NCBI RefSeq assembly: GCF_921293095.1
Contig: NC_060251.1
Span: 97,760,566-97,824,565 of the forward strand
DNA from: Ischnura elegans
Taxonomy: Eukaryota; Arthropoda; Insecta; Odonata; Coenagrionidae
Length of the DNA: 64,000 nucleotides
Direction of reading: 5' to 3'
Shown piece after piece: positions 31,909-44,559 of this stretch; the stretch's first letter is position 1, and each line of letters starts with the position of its first letter. The translations under genes and the position numbers were made by a program. The notes below the pieces were generated by a model. That model did no database searches. It was not told where the DNA came from and saw only the letters and a program-made list of their open reading frames with translations.

Positions 31909-32270
31909 GTTGAACCATTTCTTTCATTTAGTTTTATTAGAAATTTTGTACAGTCAAAATTGTGTTCAATGTTATGTAAAATGCTTAATAGAAGTATAAG
32001 TAGTCACGAAACGTGTACCATGAAATAATAAAACTCCTAAAAACGTGGGAAAATTGTAGCATCATAATAACACCGCCAAGATTTTCTATATCACCGAAAT
32101 CACATGGTTTTAAAATGAATTTTAGCAAATAATAAAACCACTTTCACAGACCTCTACCCATTACCAAAGACAGGTTTGATCTTCTCTAAGGAGATACCTG
32201 TTTCAACAAAATGTAACTGTCTGTACACAAAATATTAAAGACGTGTTAACTTTCTCAGCCATGAAAATAA
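31909..32270. other. Intronic AT-rich sequence
   Basis: No supported feature; may be the 3' remainder of the hAT-like relic. Confidence 0.3.
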
Positions 32271-32274
32271 TTTG

Positions 32275-32405
32275 CGGACACCTTCGACCTGAAGACACTG
32301 GCAGGATAGCCAGCGAAACTGTTGTCTACAAACAAGCTGACGCAGAAGAAAACCCTGAAGAAATGCAGAGATCAAACCATCGCCGCGGAAACCTACGTTC
32401 TAACA
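32275..32405 (+). repeat. Penelope-type terminal-repeat relic with hammerhead-like boxes
   Basis: CTGAAGA (32289-32295), a stem-forming CTGGC...GCCAG, GAAAC (32315-32319) and GTC (32324-32326). The block is homologous to 35990-36125 (shared GACCTGAAGAC and AAACTGTTGTC). Stem I pairing is poor, so it is probably inactive. Confidence 0.5.
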
Positions 32406-32407
32406 TA

Positions 32408-32678
32408 TAAAAAATATGTTCCAATCTGGGCGAATTGCCATTGGTTAAAATATGGCTGAAAAACTAATGCTTAAAATATATCTTTACCCTCTTAAGCATT
32501 ACAATACATCCATTCATAATAATTCTCTAGCAATAACTGAAAACTTTCTACTAAATACCTATAGTATGCTTTACAATTGTTTAAGTTGATGCACCAAAAT
32601 GACGAAAATCTTCGTTTTTCGTTAGGGACACTCGGAAAAAATGATGAGTATTCTCGCCATCCGTACAGAACGTGTTAA
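32408..32678 (+). mobile_element. piggyBac-type MITE relic (left end lost)
   Basis: Ends in a TTAA (32675-32678) preceded by CCGTACAGAACGTG and matches the element at 51892-52230 over most of its length. The left terminus is missing or replaced by the neighbouring Penelope-type relic. Confidence 0.6.
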
Positions 32679-32741
32679 GACATGAATACTGAATGAAATT
32701 ATGAAATTTAAACAACGAAATATGTAAAAAATGACTAGACA

Positions 32742-33344
32742 GGGTGGAGAAAATTGTGTCACAAAATTTCAACCCTGGATGTTTGATATTAAATGAACCA
32801 AAATAACTAATGTTTATATCGAAAACTCACCATTTTTAAACATCTTTGAGCTCATCATAAAACTTGAGCCAAGCACTCCGATTGGTCTAGAGTTGGCCCT
32901 ATTGCCTGATGCTCTGAACAACTCATGACTTAGAATACTTTGCCTGCCTGTGATCGTGCCATAGTGCAATATCACCACAATGCTACCAGTCAACCAACGA
33001 CTGGTTAAATGGGTTAGCAGGGCCAGACATTTTAAGTACTAAAATTTCCTAGCCAATTAAGTTAAAATTCGAGTGTGGAGACCATGGTTGATTCGAACAC
33101 AGGCCCCCTAATTCAAAGGCTATCTTGAATACATTTCCATCTCCGACAGGCAAATCATTCAAAGTCATGGGATATCCAGAGCACCCAGCAACAGGGCAAA
33201 CTCACCGCCAATCGGAGTGCTCGGTTCAAAGTTTCTGAAGTTAAAAAATGGTACCTTTTCGACCAAAACATCATTGGTATTCTTGGTTCATGTTGGCATC
33301 AGCTATACAGGGTTAAAATTCTGTGACACAATTTTTCTCCATCC
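32742..33344. mobile_element. Long-TIR element, ~603 bp
   Basis: The left end GGTGGAGAAAATTGTGTCAC... and the reverse complement of the right end GGATGGAGAAAAATTGTGTC... match. The similarity continues inward (..AGCACTCCGATTGG.. and ..GAGTTNGCCCT(A/G)TTGC..) to give arms near 180 bp with gaps. No clear target duplication and no ORF. Confidence 0.7.
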
Positions 33345-34174
33345 AGCATATTTTTCCCCCAACAGTATCAATTGAGGAGAAATTTTGCAAATTAATTGGT
33401 CGAGAGATTAATTTATTTTAATAAATAAACAATACACAACTTACTAAGCAGAAAAACAAAAAACATACTACAACAATCTCAGTGAGGTATACATCGTAAA
33501 TATATCTTGAATATAAGATCATCATCTTCCAATATTATATTTATAAGAATTAAAATCTGCAGCCATTATACACCAAAATTGAATTGTACTAATTTTCATA
33601 GATTGTTGGTACTTCAACATTTCTAAAACATGAAGTGTGATTCGTTACGAGCATTCTTGACCATCAAATAGCCATGTGTATTCACATAAATTATGAAATA
33701 TGATTCATAAATATTAATGAAAATTTTTCGCATTTAAAAATAAATTACATCACCATGTGTTTTACTACACTTCTCACACAAATGATAAGTAACTAAGATT
33801 TCACAAATCCTATGCTAACATTTCTCAAATCAACACACAATAACTTCTTCACACTTGTTATCATTTTATTTAAAAGAACACAAGTTGAATAATTATCACA
33901 GAAAAAAGCTTATAGATGGCTGAAGCCACCCTAGCTATAAGTTCTGCTCACAATCAGAAAATATTCTGGGCAAAAGACATGTGAAATCACCAGAAAATCT
34001 TGAAAAACTAGTCTGATTTTGAGTTTATAAATTTCTTCCACTTCATTAGAGTTTTTTTAATGACCATGTATTTCCCAAAGCACTTGAGAATAAAAAACAA
34101 CACTTAATTTATAGATGCCACGCCCTAACATACATTTTTTTGCTCTTCAATATATTTTTCCATAGCTGTCTTAC
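33345..34174. other. Intronic AT-rich sequence next to the exon donor
   Basis: Nothing recognisable beyond the 5' splice site at its upper edge. Confidence 0.35.
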
Positions 34175-34360
34175 CTGTTGATGACCTTGAGGAGAGGAAA
34201 CTGGTATCGACTGAGTAGTCATGCTTCCTCCATAGGGCGAGGTCTGCGAAAGATGAGTGCTCACAGATTCTTGAGGAACAACTGACAGAGAGCTTTCTCC
34301 ACCCATGTTCTGAGGCTCACTCGCGGCACCAAGAGGTGGTGGTGTTTCTGATGGTCCCTG
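34175..34360 (-). CDS. Internal coding exon of the Pro/Ser-rich protein gene (62 codons)
   Basis: Bounded on the minus strand by the acceptor CACCTCTGCAG|CAGGGACC and the donor CAACAG|GTAAGA. It reads in phase 0 from QGPSETPPPLGAASEPQN to SSPQGHQQ. The phase-0 end joins the phase-0 start (DSSPDPPQQQ) of the exon at 24199, and the composition is the same, so the two exons form one gene across a 9,975-bp intron. The exon length of 186 bp is a multiple of three. Earlier exons were not identified in the window. Confidence 0.8.
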
Positions 34361-34362
34361 CT
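34357..34362 (-). promoter_or_regulatory. NAGNAG tandem 3' splice site
   Basis: The acceptor reads CTGCAGCAG|G on the minus strand, giving two possible AGs three bases apart. Use of the second would remove one Gln codon and keep frame (exon 34175-34357, 183 bp). Confidence 0.6.
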
Positions 34363-35189
34363 GCAGAGGTGATAAAGACTTTCACTGAGCACAGGGATAC
34401 ATCAAAGCTATGAGACACCAATCACTTCCACCACCATTTCATGATTAGCTCAAAAAAATTTAGGGAGTACATATATTTTTCTGATTTTATAACACCATAA
34501 GTTTCAATGACTTTTTAAATTAATGAAAGCTAAAACTTTTTTATTCCACATCAAATTTATTTGCGAGGGGGACCAACTTGGCTCACTTTGCTTGTCCTCA
34601 GGCACAATCAAGAGGAATTCTCAAAAAAATACAGGCATAAAAAGTGAGTGTTTTTTTGTTGACACATTTGTGAAAATTCTTCTTGAGTGTGACCTAATAA
34701 GTCGAAATGTTAATTCTCTGCTATGTCAATTAGCTAACATTTTCATCTAAGTCAAGGCACTATGGTACATCCACGGTTGAATTATAAGTAACTTTCTGCT
34801 TTAAAACAATTTAATGGGACGTATAATGTGGATACAAATTGTATCATCTTCCAGCCTTGAAAATTTAAAGCCTTTGAGACTTGAAAATGAAGGTGTTTTG
34901 AAACTGATAGCTCTTCCATGATTCCAAAAAAATTTCTATGACAAAATTGAATTAAAGTGCAATTGGCTATAAAATTTTTCTCATCATTTAAACTCAGCTT
35001 CATGTATTTTTCTAAAATCCATTCCTTTTCACTTGCCAACAACATAATTGAACATCTAAAACTTGTCATGGGTGTTATGAATAGGATATCTATGTAGCAT
35101 TGTTAAAATATCCATTATGAAATAACAAGGTGTTTTGGATATATCAACCTTATTTAGACATCCGATGGATATCGTCTGCTGCTTATGTC
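34363..35189. other. AT-rich sequence upstream of the exon
   Basis: Probably intron. The short ORFs at 34523-34750 and 34782-35069 have no domain. Confidence 0.35.
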
Positions 35190-35194
35190 TTTTT

Positions 35195-35285
35195 TGGAAA
35201 GAGCTGCCCAGGTATTCTCGTCCCTCCGACTTGGGACCCAATGCAAAGGGCACCCAGCCATTACCACTAGACTCAACCCTCCAAC
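35195..35285 (-). repeat. Possible tRNA-derived SINE head
   Basis: Minus strand carries an A-box-like GAGTCTAGTGGTAATGG and a weaker B-box-like GGACGAGAATACC at suitable spacing. It stands out by higher GC content from its flanks. Confidence 0.4.
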
Positions 35286-35289
35286 CCTA

Positions 35290-35985
35290 TCTTAATTTGA
35301 ATTCATGGTCAACCCAACACATAAGTAGTGCTTTTTTTAAGATAAATATTGTTTAAGATTACCAATAATTTACACAAAGATAAGAATAACGAATATTTTT
35401 TTAAGAAATGAATGAAAATTAAAATTAATTTCTAGCATTGATAATAAGAAAATCAGGGCAACAATACTTTCTTATTACGTATTTTTCATCAAATATGAAC
35501 ACAAAAGGTACTAACACTTTCAAACCAAAAGTTCTATTATAATACCACTAAAATTCCATTTAAAAATTGCTTACGGACAGGAGAAAGCTAAGAATGCATT
35601 TCCAAATTTTTTAAAAATTGGATAATAAATAAGAGAATCATGAATGAGTGTGCAGATCACCCCCCACTGCCAAGGAGTTTGCAAGGTTTCGCTAGGCTGG
35701 GTCTCAGGGATGGCCTGAATAGCTCCAACCATTGCCTACTCAACGGCCATTTCCCTTCCACAGAGACGGCTACAGCCAACATTTGTTCGTTTGAGTTGAA
35801 AAATTCACGCTGGTTCTAGCCGACTTAAGGTCTTTTACATATGAAAATGCTCATCAGCTTTGGCCAACATTGAGGGCAAAAGGGTTTTTTATTTCAATTC
35901 TACCATAACAAAAAATATTTTGAAAGAGCAGCCGCCACAACTGGTGGGAAAGAGCCCCTATATTAGGAGGACAAAAACAATCGTG
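35290..35985. other. Non-coding AT-rich stretch
   Basis: Nothing supported; a GC-richer patch near 35655-35775 has no recognisable repeat structure. Confidence 0.3.
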
Positions 35986-35989
35986 TACC

Positions 35990-36125
35990 GGTATCTTCGA
36001 CCTGAAGACGCTAGCAGCAGTGCTAGCAAAACTGTTGTCATCAACAAACAACCAGACGCGGTAGCACCAGAAGAATGGAGATTTTGGATCCTCGACTCCG
36101 CAAAAACCTACGCAGTCACAAAAAA
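35990..36125 (+). repeat. Penelope-type terminal-repeat relic with hammerhead-like boxes
   Basis: CTGAAGA (36002-36008), a perfect 6-bp stem II (GCTAGC...GCTAGC), then CAAAAC in place of GAAAC and GTC at 36037-36039. Homologous to 32275-32405. The plus-strand ORF at 35860-36168 overlaps but shows no known domain. Confidence 0.5.
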
Positions 36126-36559
36126 TATTTTACTTGAGGGGTGTATATATCCATTGCAAACGACATAAGTAATGGCAGGTAAAATGAACCATTAAACTGA
36201 AATATCTTGATTTTAAAATATTTTTTTTCAACAGTGGCAAAACTATCTTAGTAAAATTAGGTAGTAATTTCTCTATACCATAACAGTAGATAAATTAATA
36301 TTATTTCTGAGAGTGATCCACTGATTGAGATAGGAATCAGAGGTTTAACTGCGAGAAAGCTAACAAGTAATAAACCATTGAAACTTAATTTAAATTGAAC
36401 ATCTAGATTTCAGATGGAAAGATCAAACCCAGGGTTAGAACTACACAAAGTAAAGCAACAAACTATATGGGAACGAATAAGTGCATAAGTATGCAAAAGA
36501 TCACAACAGCTGTAATAAAAGTATTAGTTGAAAATTAGAGAAATATTTAGAGCACATAC

Positions 36560-36660
36560 TACATTGGTTCATTGAAACGTTGGTGCCTATAAATCAAATC
36601 AACCGGTGGAAATCCCGAGAGGACTTCACTCAATTAACACGCCGGGAAAGAATCTCATCA
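36560..36660 (+). repeat. Fragment of Penelope-type end
   Basis: GAAACGTTGG followed by ATCAACCGGTGGAAATCCCG matches the same part of the relic at 4972-5090. Confidence 0.45.
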
Positions 36661-38110
36661 TATTTCACATACTACAAGTTTAAATACACAAGTCACAGAA
36701 TATGCATGCAGAATGTACAACACAAAACCATACTTCATTTCTACTGTACTTAAAAAAAATATTTTTGAAATAATAATGTTTTCCTACACAAAAAAACATA
36801 TAATGAACACATTAGTGTCAATTTTTTATAATAGGTAACTAAAAAGTACCTACTAATGTAATCCATTTTCAGGTTTACTGTTGCATGGAATTAACTTTTA
36901 TCACTCTTTCACTTTTATTACTCTTTTATCACCACCTTTAGATCTTCCAGCTAGAAACATTGTCAGAAGATTGGATGAGATTTACCCATTTTCACTCATT
37001 CAGTCTCCTGACTAAGTTCCCAGCAGGAGGAAAAAAACCTTGAAAGCAATAAAAGTTTATTCCACACAGCAGTAAACCTAAAAATAGGGCTGGATTACAC
37101 TGGTGCATCTAATCACTGTGAAAATCTAATAACAAAAACTGAAAGGAAAGTATTTCACATCTAAAAACTCACCCCATTCACAGAAACCCATTTAAAAATT
37201 AGCACAAAGAAACTATTCAACAAGTAAATTATAATAAGACCATCTGAAATAAATGCAGGTATTTAATAATAACATGAATTTCACAATTTTTATGCATCTT
37301 TCTGAGCATTTAAAGTTACATATATGACAGACTGACCTCACCACACACACAAAAAATTTTCAATTGGAAATACTGAAAAGTAAACATGACTAATGATTGC
37401 TAACTATGGGAGGAATAAATGCCCAAACCACAGAGTTAATACAAGAATTAGGGGAAATAGCCATTGAAATACCATGCTACATCATTTAGCAGAAACCAAC
37501 ACACATGTAATTTACATCACAGCATAAATTGCTGTCCAATGGAATCAAGAAAAAGTTCTTCGATACAAAATGGCTGAGCAAGTCAAAGGAGAGATTTGGG
37601 TTAAGGCTTGCTATTCATTAACCAGACAACAAAACCTCAAAAACAAATTGTCATCTAAAAGTATTCTTTCGCTATTACTAAAGAAAATGATTTCTACAAT
37701 CAATAATCCTTACATATGTACTACGGAAAAAACAGAACATAAAAAACATACATGAAACACAGAGACAATTGCATTATAGAGCACAACAAAAGGAAAGGTA
37801 ATAAGAGGTAACAAATATTTGGTGACAAATGAATGGTTTCACAATTTTTTTTCGCAAATACACAGACAATCTTGTTCGCCATTCCTATGACTTAAAATAG
37901 TTTTCTATACAAAAATAGCTTTCACAGAACTTTCTGCCTCTCATAACTGAAAAAGTGATCATTTACAGAGGGAATATCAAAAAAGGGACTATTGAAAGGG
38001 AAAACTAGAGACAACCCAACTTCTTAAATATAGGAAAATTGAGAATATTCGTTTATTCCCATTTGGTGAGAATGAATTACATAACAATCATCCCATTACT
38101 TCACATTGCC
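36661..38110. other. Non-coding AT-rich stretch
   Basis: No supported feature on either strand. Confidence 0.35.
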
Positions 38111-38113
38111 TAA

Positions 38114-38410
38114 GGCCACTTGCACTCACACCGATTTTGGACAGCCGGCGAAATATCGGCTATCCAAATTCCAACAGGGAACAATGGGAGGGCCTGAGAG
38201 CTTGCACACACACCGATTACGTGCCGGCACCGGCAAAATGCCGGTTAGCTGCTGGCCATTGTCACTGTGGATCACCAGCGCCAGCTCAAAAGCAGAGCAA
38301 CTTATCGGTTGACTGGTAAAAATCCGACGTGTGTGTAAGCATCGCTTCGCCGGTAAAATATCGGCCAATATTGTACCGGCCATTCAAAATCGGTGCGTGT
38401 GCAAGGGGCC
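38114..38410. mobile_element. PIF/Harbinger-type MITE, 297 bp
   Basis: TAA at 38111-38113 and 38411-38413 flank ends GGCCACTTGCACTCACACCG and CGGTGCGTGTGCAAGGGGCC, an inverted repeat with a few mismatches extending into CGATTTTG. The interior is rich in CCGGC-type motifs. The ORFs on both strands are artefacts of the higher GC content. Confidence 0.8.
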
Positions 38411-38690
38411 TAAAATTTTACTAAAAATCTCAGAGGAGGTGGTACCCACACCGCATGCAAGCTAGATTGACTGGATTCATCGAGCTGGAATGGCAAGCTT
38501 AGTGTCAGCAGAAATCTGGCTTGCATACTAGGATTGATTTTGAGCTGAAAAATACAAGCTTGATTTTATCAAGATTTTGGCGAATACAGCAAAAGCTTTA
38601 ACTGAAAAACTAGTTTGAATGTTAATAAAAGCTAATTAGGATTTAGACCAGCTTATAGGCATTTATTCCGGCTCTTTATTCTCTTTGGAG

Positions 38691-38941
38691 CAGTGGCGTA
38701 GCTAAGAATTTTGATTCGGTGGGGTCCAAAACCAGGGGGGAAAATTAAAAAAAAACAGGGTACTACGTAGAGGGTTTTAAACAAATTTACACACTTTTCA
38801 TTATAGAAAAACTTCATTTTTCAATGAAATCTTCAGTAAATTCATGATTTTTCAATATTTGGTGTTCCTTCGTGAATGCTTTTATATTTCAGGGGGAGGA
38901 GGGGTTCGGACCCTTCGGACCTCCCCCTCGCTATGCCATTG
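38691..38941 (+). mobile_element. hAT-type MITE, 251 bp
   Basis: Starts CAGTGGCGTAGCTAAG and ends CTATGCCATTG. It is the uninterrupted relative of 11581-12108. The presumed duplications CTTTGGAG and CTAAGGGG match at only 5 of 8, so it is old. Confidence 0.7.
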
Positions 38942-38978
38942 CTAAGGGGGTCGCTAACTACAGCTAACTGAAATGAGC

Positions 38979-39040
38979 TAGCCACTACAAGATTGGCAGA
39001 TAGCCACTACAAGATTGGCAGATAGCCACTACACAATTGA
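38979..39040. repeat. 22-bp tandem repeat, 2.8 units
   Basis: TAGCCACTACAAGATTGGCA plus GA repeats exactly at 38979-39000 and 39001-39022, then a diverged partial copy to 39040 directly before the next hAT-like end. Confidence 0.9.
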
Positions 39041-39474
39041 CAGTGGCGGATCCAGAGAGGATTTAGAGGAGGCTAGAGCCCAAGGTATCCCATTTAAACT
39101 ATGATACACTGAATAGTAGAGGCCTTCACGTTGTAGAAATCCATCTTGCTGATTTGTGAATGAAAAACTTTGATGTTTCTACAATTTGGAACTTTATTTT
39201 CCCGACTAGTTTTGATACACTGTATCATATTCATAGGACTAGCAGTACAAGTAGCGTCGTTGTGGGTTATATACCAAAAAAGTTCCAAATTGTGGAAACT
39301 TTTATAAAGTTTCAAATTGTAAAAACAGCAAAGTTTTTCATTCACAAATCAGCCATTTAAACTAGATAAAATGGCAATGTTGTTCAAACCCCCACTATTC
39401 CTGTAATCCCCCAGGTCCCCAACCCTAGCCCCTATTACTATCTAGCCCACCCCTTGTCCCTTGATCTGCCACCT
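39041..39474. mobile_element. hAT-like MITE carrying an inner inverted-repeat relic
   Basis: Starts CAGTGGCGGATCCAG and ends near GATCTGCCACCTA, an imperfect inverted end pair. Inside, 39148-39172 and 39329-39353 are perfect 25-bp inverted repeats. Between them lies a hammerhead-like signature on the minus strand (39201-39238: stem GATAC..GTATC followed by AAAACTAGTC). So a Penelope-type foldback probably inserted into the hAT MITE. Confidence 0.55.
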
Positions 39475-39479
39475 AACGT

Positions 39480-40010
39480 TGGTAACAAAATAAACTAAAT
39501 ACTTTGCAAACTGAAGTTAGGAACAAATTATAACCAGAATAAAGGCCCTGGTTTGCATGCTGGATTTTGAAATGTGTGCTTCAGCCAGAAATCAAGCTTG
39601 ACTTGCCACATACGGACGACCTCCGTATCATTTGGATCAATTTTTTGCATGACGTGCACCATTACTTAAAACACAAAACTCCGAAATGATGCTCAATATT
39701 CACATTTCCACAAATAATACCAACACCAATGTAATCATTGACAAAATCTCAAGTTCTGAAGAAAACAAAAAAAAGAGCAACAGAAAATTAGAGACTGTTC
39801 GCAGGTTGAAAAACAAAAAATAACAATAAAGATATTACACAGTTTTCATAGCACAATATAAATATGTATCTTGAAAGATTATCCCAATGCCCAAAGATTA
39901 TCCCAATTCCCAAACATAAATTATACAATAAAAACATTTTCTTTGGAGGGTATTTATTATGCAACAAAGTGATTAAAGTTCCTTTTTTGATGCAGTGTAT
40001 AAACTCTTGG
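39480..40010. other. Non-coding AT-rich stretch
   Basis: No supported feature. Confidence 0.3.
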
Positions 40011-40014
40011 TAAT

Positions 40015-40105
40015 TGCACGAGAAAAATTTTCACTGGACTAGGCATCAAACGACAGACCTTTGGCTTTCTAGGCCACTACACAGATTACTGTGCTATCTA
40101 TGTTC
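40015..40105 (-). repeat. Possible tRNA-derived SINE
   Basis: Minus strand has TCTGTGTAGTGGCC (A-box-like) and GTCGTTTGATGCC (B-box-like) at tRNA spacing, then an AT-rich tail. Confidence 0.35.
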
Positions 40106-40109
40106 CCTG

Positions 40110-41249
40110 ATTCTAATGGAAATTTACCATAGTTCAAGGCATTATATGTTAGGCCCTAGCGATCCATTAAGGATGGTAACGCAAGGGAGAATGGGCTTCA
40201 AAGAGGGCGCTACTAAAGTGAACACTATGTCTACACTGATGCTGCTCATGACGTTAAAATCTGCAATAACTGCCTTGATGGACCACAAGAGCCTAGCACC
40301 CAGCACCTTGAACCTCAGTAAATTACAATAGGACACACAGAACCTGGAGAGCATTGTTTATACCAGGCCATGGTGCCAACCACTCCATCATCCATGTTCC
40401 CCGTCTCCCACTGCAATTTTCCAAGGTTCACAGTGCCAGGACCTAAAGCTTCATCAAAATGAAACTCCAGAAGTCCAAAGTTCCATTCCCAGTCCAGGGG
40501 AAATTTTTTCTGTGCTCATGGTAATTTTCACCGCTTTTCACTTGGCAGGTAAGAAAGACATCGCATTTGAGCCATGTATAGTCATCACAATGTACAGGAG
40601 CAGCACATCAACTAATCATTGCTTTCCAGTCAACATGAGAATAGACCAGCTTTTTGTTTGTAGTTTGGTTTCAGATTAATTTCTGCACAAAGCATCTTAG
40701 ACATTCCTTGGCCTTTCCACTTGGGTTTTTTTGGCTATGCGTGAGCCAGGGAGAATTTAATAAATATTACTATAGTTTTGCGATACCGCTGACATCACAT
40801 AAAATTTTCCGCCAGCAAACATATAAGTGCTGAGTATAAAATCACAAAATTCTATCCACAAAATCAAGAATGTAGAGAAAAAGCAGCAACATTTGGGGCA
40901 GCAGTAGACATGAACACTATCTCCGAGCAAACTGGAGTAAGTTACTAGCAACTAGTGATAATTGGGAGTTCTCTACTTAATTTCTTTTAAATATATGTAA
41001 ATTTCACATATGTACATAATTTTAGATGACCAGTTTCATCCGAAGTCATATATGTACTGTATGCACTAAGTTTTTTAATTTAAAACTAGCAGGCAGGCGG
41101 GCATTGCTTGGGAAGGATAATACCAAGAGACGTGGGAAACGTGGAACTTGGATTTCATGATCACATAGGATTTTTACGTTTTCTCTTCGATCGTGTCAAG
41201 AGGTGTGCCTACCCGGCAGGACGTCCAACCACAGAAATCGTATGATGTG
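40110..41249. other. Non-coding stretch
   Basis: No domain found in the overlapping short ORFs at 40014-40354 and 40757-40951. Confidence 0.3.
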
Positions 41250-41916
41250 AATAGGGTGGTTTCCAATTATTTTTTTATTGCCTAAATCGAAAGATTATTA
41301 CTCCTGGAGTATGCATTTCACGCTTTTAGATTTTCGAATGACGATATATATTTTTCGCGATTAAACAAAAAGTGAAAATTTTCAAGCGCGCGAAAACGCG
41401 ACGGCCAAGTAGGAATGATGGGAAAAGTCCGTGTGATGTATTTTTGGTTCCCGCTGCCGCCCTGTGAGGTGACCTTGAGGCGAGGCTTGAGTGCTGATAC
41501 GACGCAGGATGGTAGCAGGTAGCAGAGTACCCTGCCAGCAGGTAGCGCTAGGCTTAAATAAGGAATATTAATACCTTGTCAAACGAAGGAAACTTTCCAA
41601 CCATGGGCAGTTTTAATAGGTGATTATTAATACATGTTTCCCTGAGCTCTGTACCTCATGCATGCATTGGTAATCTCAGACAATGTAAAACTCCTATCTA
41701 TTCGTATAGAAACTAGGTCCCTGTGACGTTACGTAGAGTGGCATCGCATGGGCGCCAATCTGGTCTTTTTCAAATGAGGATAAAATTGACCATTGCCATT
41801 CGTCTAAACTAGGATTTCTAAAACCAAATAATTTGTATATTATGAATACACTAATGGTGGGTAATGAATTGCAATCAATGCCTTTCATTTTCTTTGATGA
41901 AGGAAACTACCCTATT
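41250..41916 (+). mobile_element. Interspersed repeat with short TIRs, copy 2 (667 bp)
   Basis: Same start (AATAGGGTGGTTTCC) and end (GGAAACTACCCTATT) as 6064-6774, in the same orientation. A segment of roughly 35 bp near the left end present in copy 1 is absent here. The 64-codon minus ORF is a repeat artefact. Confidence 0.8.
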
Positions 41917-44555
41917 AACAAATAGTAATGGGAAAACGATGCGAAGGGCATGTCAGAAAAAACCAAAAGTAGCTTTGGAGTATGAGATACACAGTTGACT
42001 CCATGGGGACTGAGGGGGCCCGAGGCCCCTCAAAAATTTGTTATGGAGGTGAGGAAAAAATGTGTCAGTCTTGTCGATTTTCCCCGGAGTGTCCAGTTAT
42101 TGAGAGTCAAGTTTTCAGGGTTCTAATGCTGATCATATGACTCTTCTAAAATGCTTTTAAAAACTTTAAAACTCACTATTTATTAAATTTCCCGCGGCAA
42201 GACCACCGATATGGGCCCCCCTAATATTTTTTTATAACTATCCTCAGCTTATCCCCCTGTGCATCCGAATGAACGGGCATCGCTCTTCATGCAATACCAT
42301 TTCTTCTGTTTCTGCTTCCCTTCCAGTCGCCGCTCATGCTTTCTCCCACAAAGCTCTATTTGACGAGTGCTATAAAGTGGGAATATTGGCCTCCCTCCCC
42401 CCGTCTATCACCCCTCTAGAGCTGAAGGACCTGGAGCAGGCATGCATTTGGGCTTTCCGTGCGTTTTCTGGACCAGGAATCAACTGTGCCCACTAGAACA
42501 CAACCAATTCCCATCAACCGTTTTTCCTCCCTCCATCTTTACCCTCTGCTTTGCACCCTTCCTTCTACCCTCACTATTCCTCCTCTTCTCACTGCCCATC
42601 TCAGAAAGATGGGCAGCGTCCCATCGAAAATTTGTAAGAAAAAACCTTTCCCCGTAAGTTCCCTACTTTTATTTTCCATTTTTCTCTCCATCGCTTGGCC
42701 ATTAGTCTATTCTTAACCCAAATGTGAGCACTAGTTCAATGAATAAAAAAACTTGAGAACTAACCAGGATAACATAAGGGCTCATTAGGAAGGAAACATT
42801 ATTTAACACTAGGGAAACGCCTCGTAATTGAACTCTATTCATTATTTAATTTTATGTACATGAAATTCAAGTTATTCTGAAAAAAATTATAGCATTTAAA
42901 CGCAATCACAGCTATGCCAGCATTTTGAAACAACTACACCTAAGTTAAGTCAAAAACATACCTTTAAAATGAATGAAATATGCTCATTCAAGGTATGCCT
43001 GCCTCTTGCTCCCATTTGTTGTTGGTCCCAAGCACAATGTTTCATCATGTTCTCATTAAAATATTGAATCTTCCAAGAAAGAGAAACAGAAAGATGAAAG
43101 AAAATATTCCAGAGACAGGGGAATGAAAAGAAAATAATTATGCTCTGAACAATAAAAACTTTGTTTATAAATCATTGAATAATGAAATACCTAATTAAAG
43201 GCATTGAAAACTCCTGAAATGAGTAAAAATATCGTAAGATCATAAAAATAACTATGCTACAAAACTCCTACATGCATGGTAATTCAACAGGTTTGATTTT
43301 CAAACAGATTATGAACAATAATCAGGGTCTATAAATTGTTTGGCGTGATACTATTGTGTACCATTCTCACTACTCTTCCTTAAGCAGGAATTATTAATGG
43401 GAAAATTCATTAACCAGAAGGAGCTAACTATAGAAACATGGCATAAATGATATGGATTCATTCTATACTCAAATTAAGAGGTAAACTCAGACCACCCTAA
43501 GGAAATATTAAATCCCATTCATGAACCCTCAGAACACTCCAATTGCCACTCATTTCACCACAATTCCAATGGCTGATTTATTGAAAAGAATCATCAAAAT
43601 AGGAATTAACCACAGCAAAGTCCAAGAGGTATTCTAGAAAAATTTCATCACAATAATAACTTAGAAAACTTGTTATTGCTATGGCAGCAGACTTGTCATT
43701 GCCTTTTCTCAAGGCAATAGCAAGTACATACCATACTGCCTAATCTTCACAAAGGGAAATAAAGCATAAGAGATACTTTAGAATTTCAATTAGATTAGGT
43801 TACTTGAAAAATGACAAAAAATGCAATAGTTAAAAAAAATGTTGATATTATGGAAGGAGTGATTTTATTCAAGTAAAAGGAAAGATTAAGAAGATATACT
43901 ACTGGATGATACCTCAAACTACCATCATGCACTAGTTTAAAATCAAGTAATATTTCACTACAGTAAACATTACATACATGCACAACAAGATTTGTACAAG
44001 AGCAGCAGCAAATCAGGGATTAAAAGGATTAGACTATGTTGTAGGAAATCATGTAGTGTACGCTCAGTATTCCCACTAGGTTATACTATAACATTAAAAT
44101 GTGAGTTATTTCAGAGTCTAACTCCACCACCATCTACACGATACATGTGTACAGACATTCCTCCATTCAGGTTGCAAGTTTTACCTAAATACTGCCCAGC
44201 TGATGTTGTTCATATCCAGCTTAGTGCTTGGATTAACTCGAGTAGCATTTTATTCCTGCCACGAAAAGATGCTACATTAAGAACTCGAGGTCACTGGTCC
44301 CTGAAGCTATATGGAAAAAGTGATCGCAAGATCAAGGCAAAGTACCTATTATAATAACAAGAGATTAAACTTGAGGCTTATTTTATATTTATGAAGTTGG
44401 TTACAAGTGGAGGAATTCCCCAGGGGTAACAGAAAAAAATTGAATCAAAATGTTAAAAAAAAGATACTTAATAGATCTATGTCCTTAACCTTTTCTAAAA
44501 ATATTTAATTATTATAGGAAGCACTGGAAAAGTTATTGGTGAACCGTTCCATTCA
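41917..44555. other. Non-coding stretch
   Basis: No supported gene. Overlapping pyrimidine-rich plus ORFs at 42269-42716 and the 120-codon ORF at 43992-44354 show no recognised domain or splice context. Weak coding exons cannot be excluded. Confidence 0.35.
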
Positions 44556-44559
44556 ACAA

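Noticed and set aside
32289..32326. Active hammerhead ribozyme
   Set aside because: The boxes fit but stem I cannot pair, so it is reported only as a relic of the motif.
38978..39042. CRISPR-like array
   Set aside because: The 22-bp units are directly adjacent with no spacers, in eukaryotic DNA.
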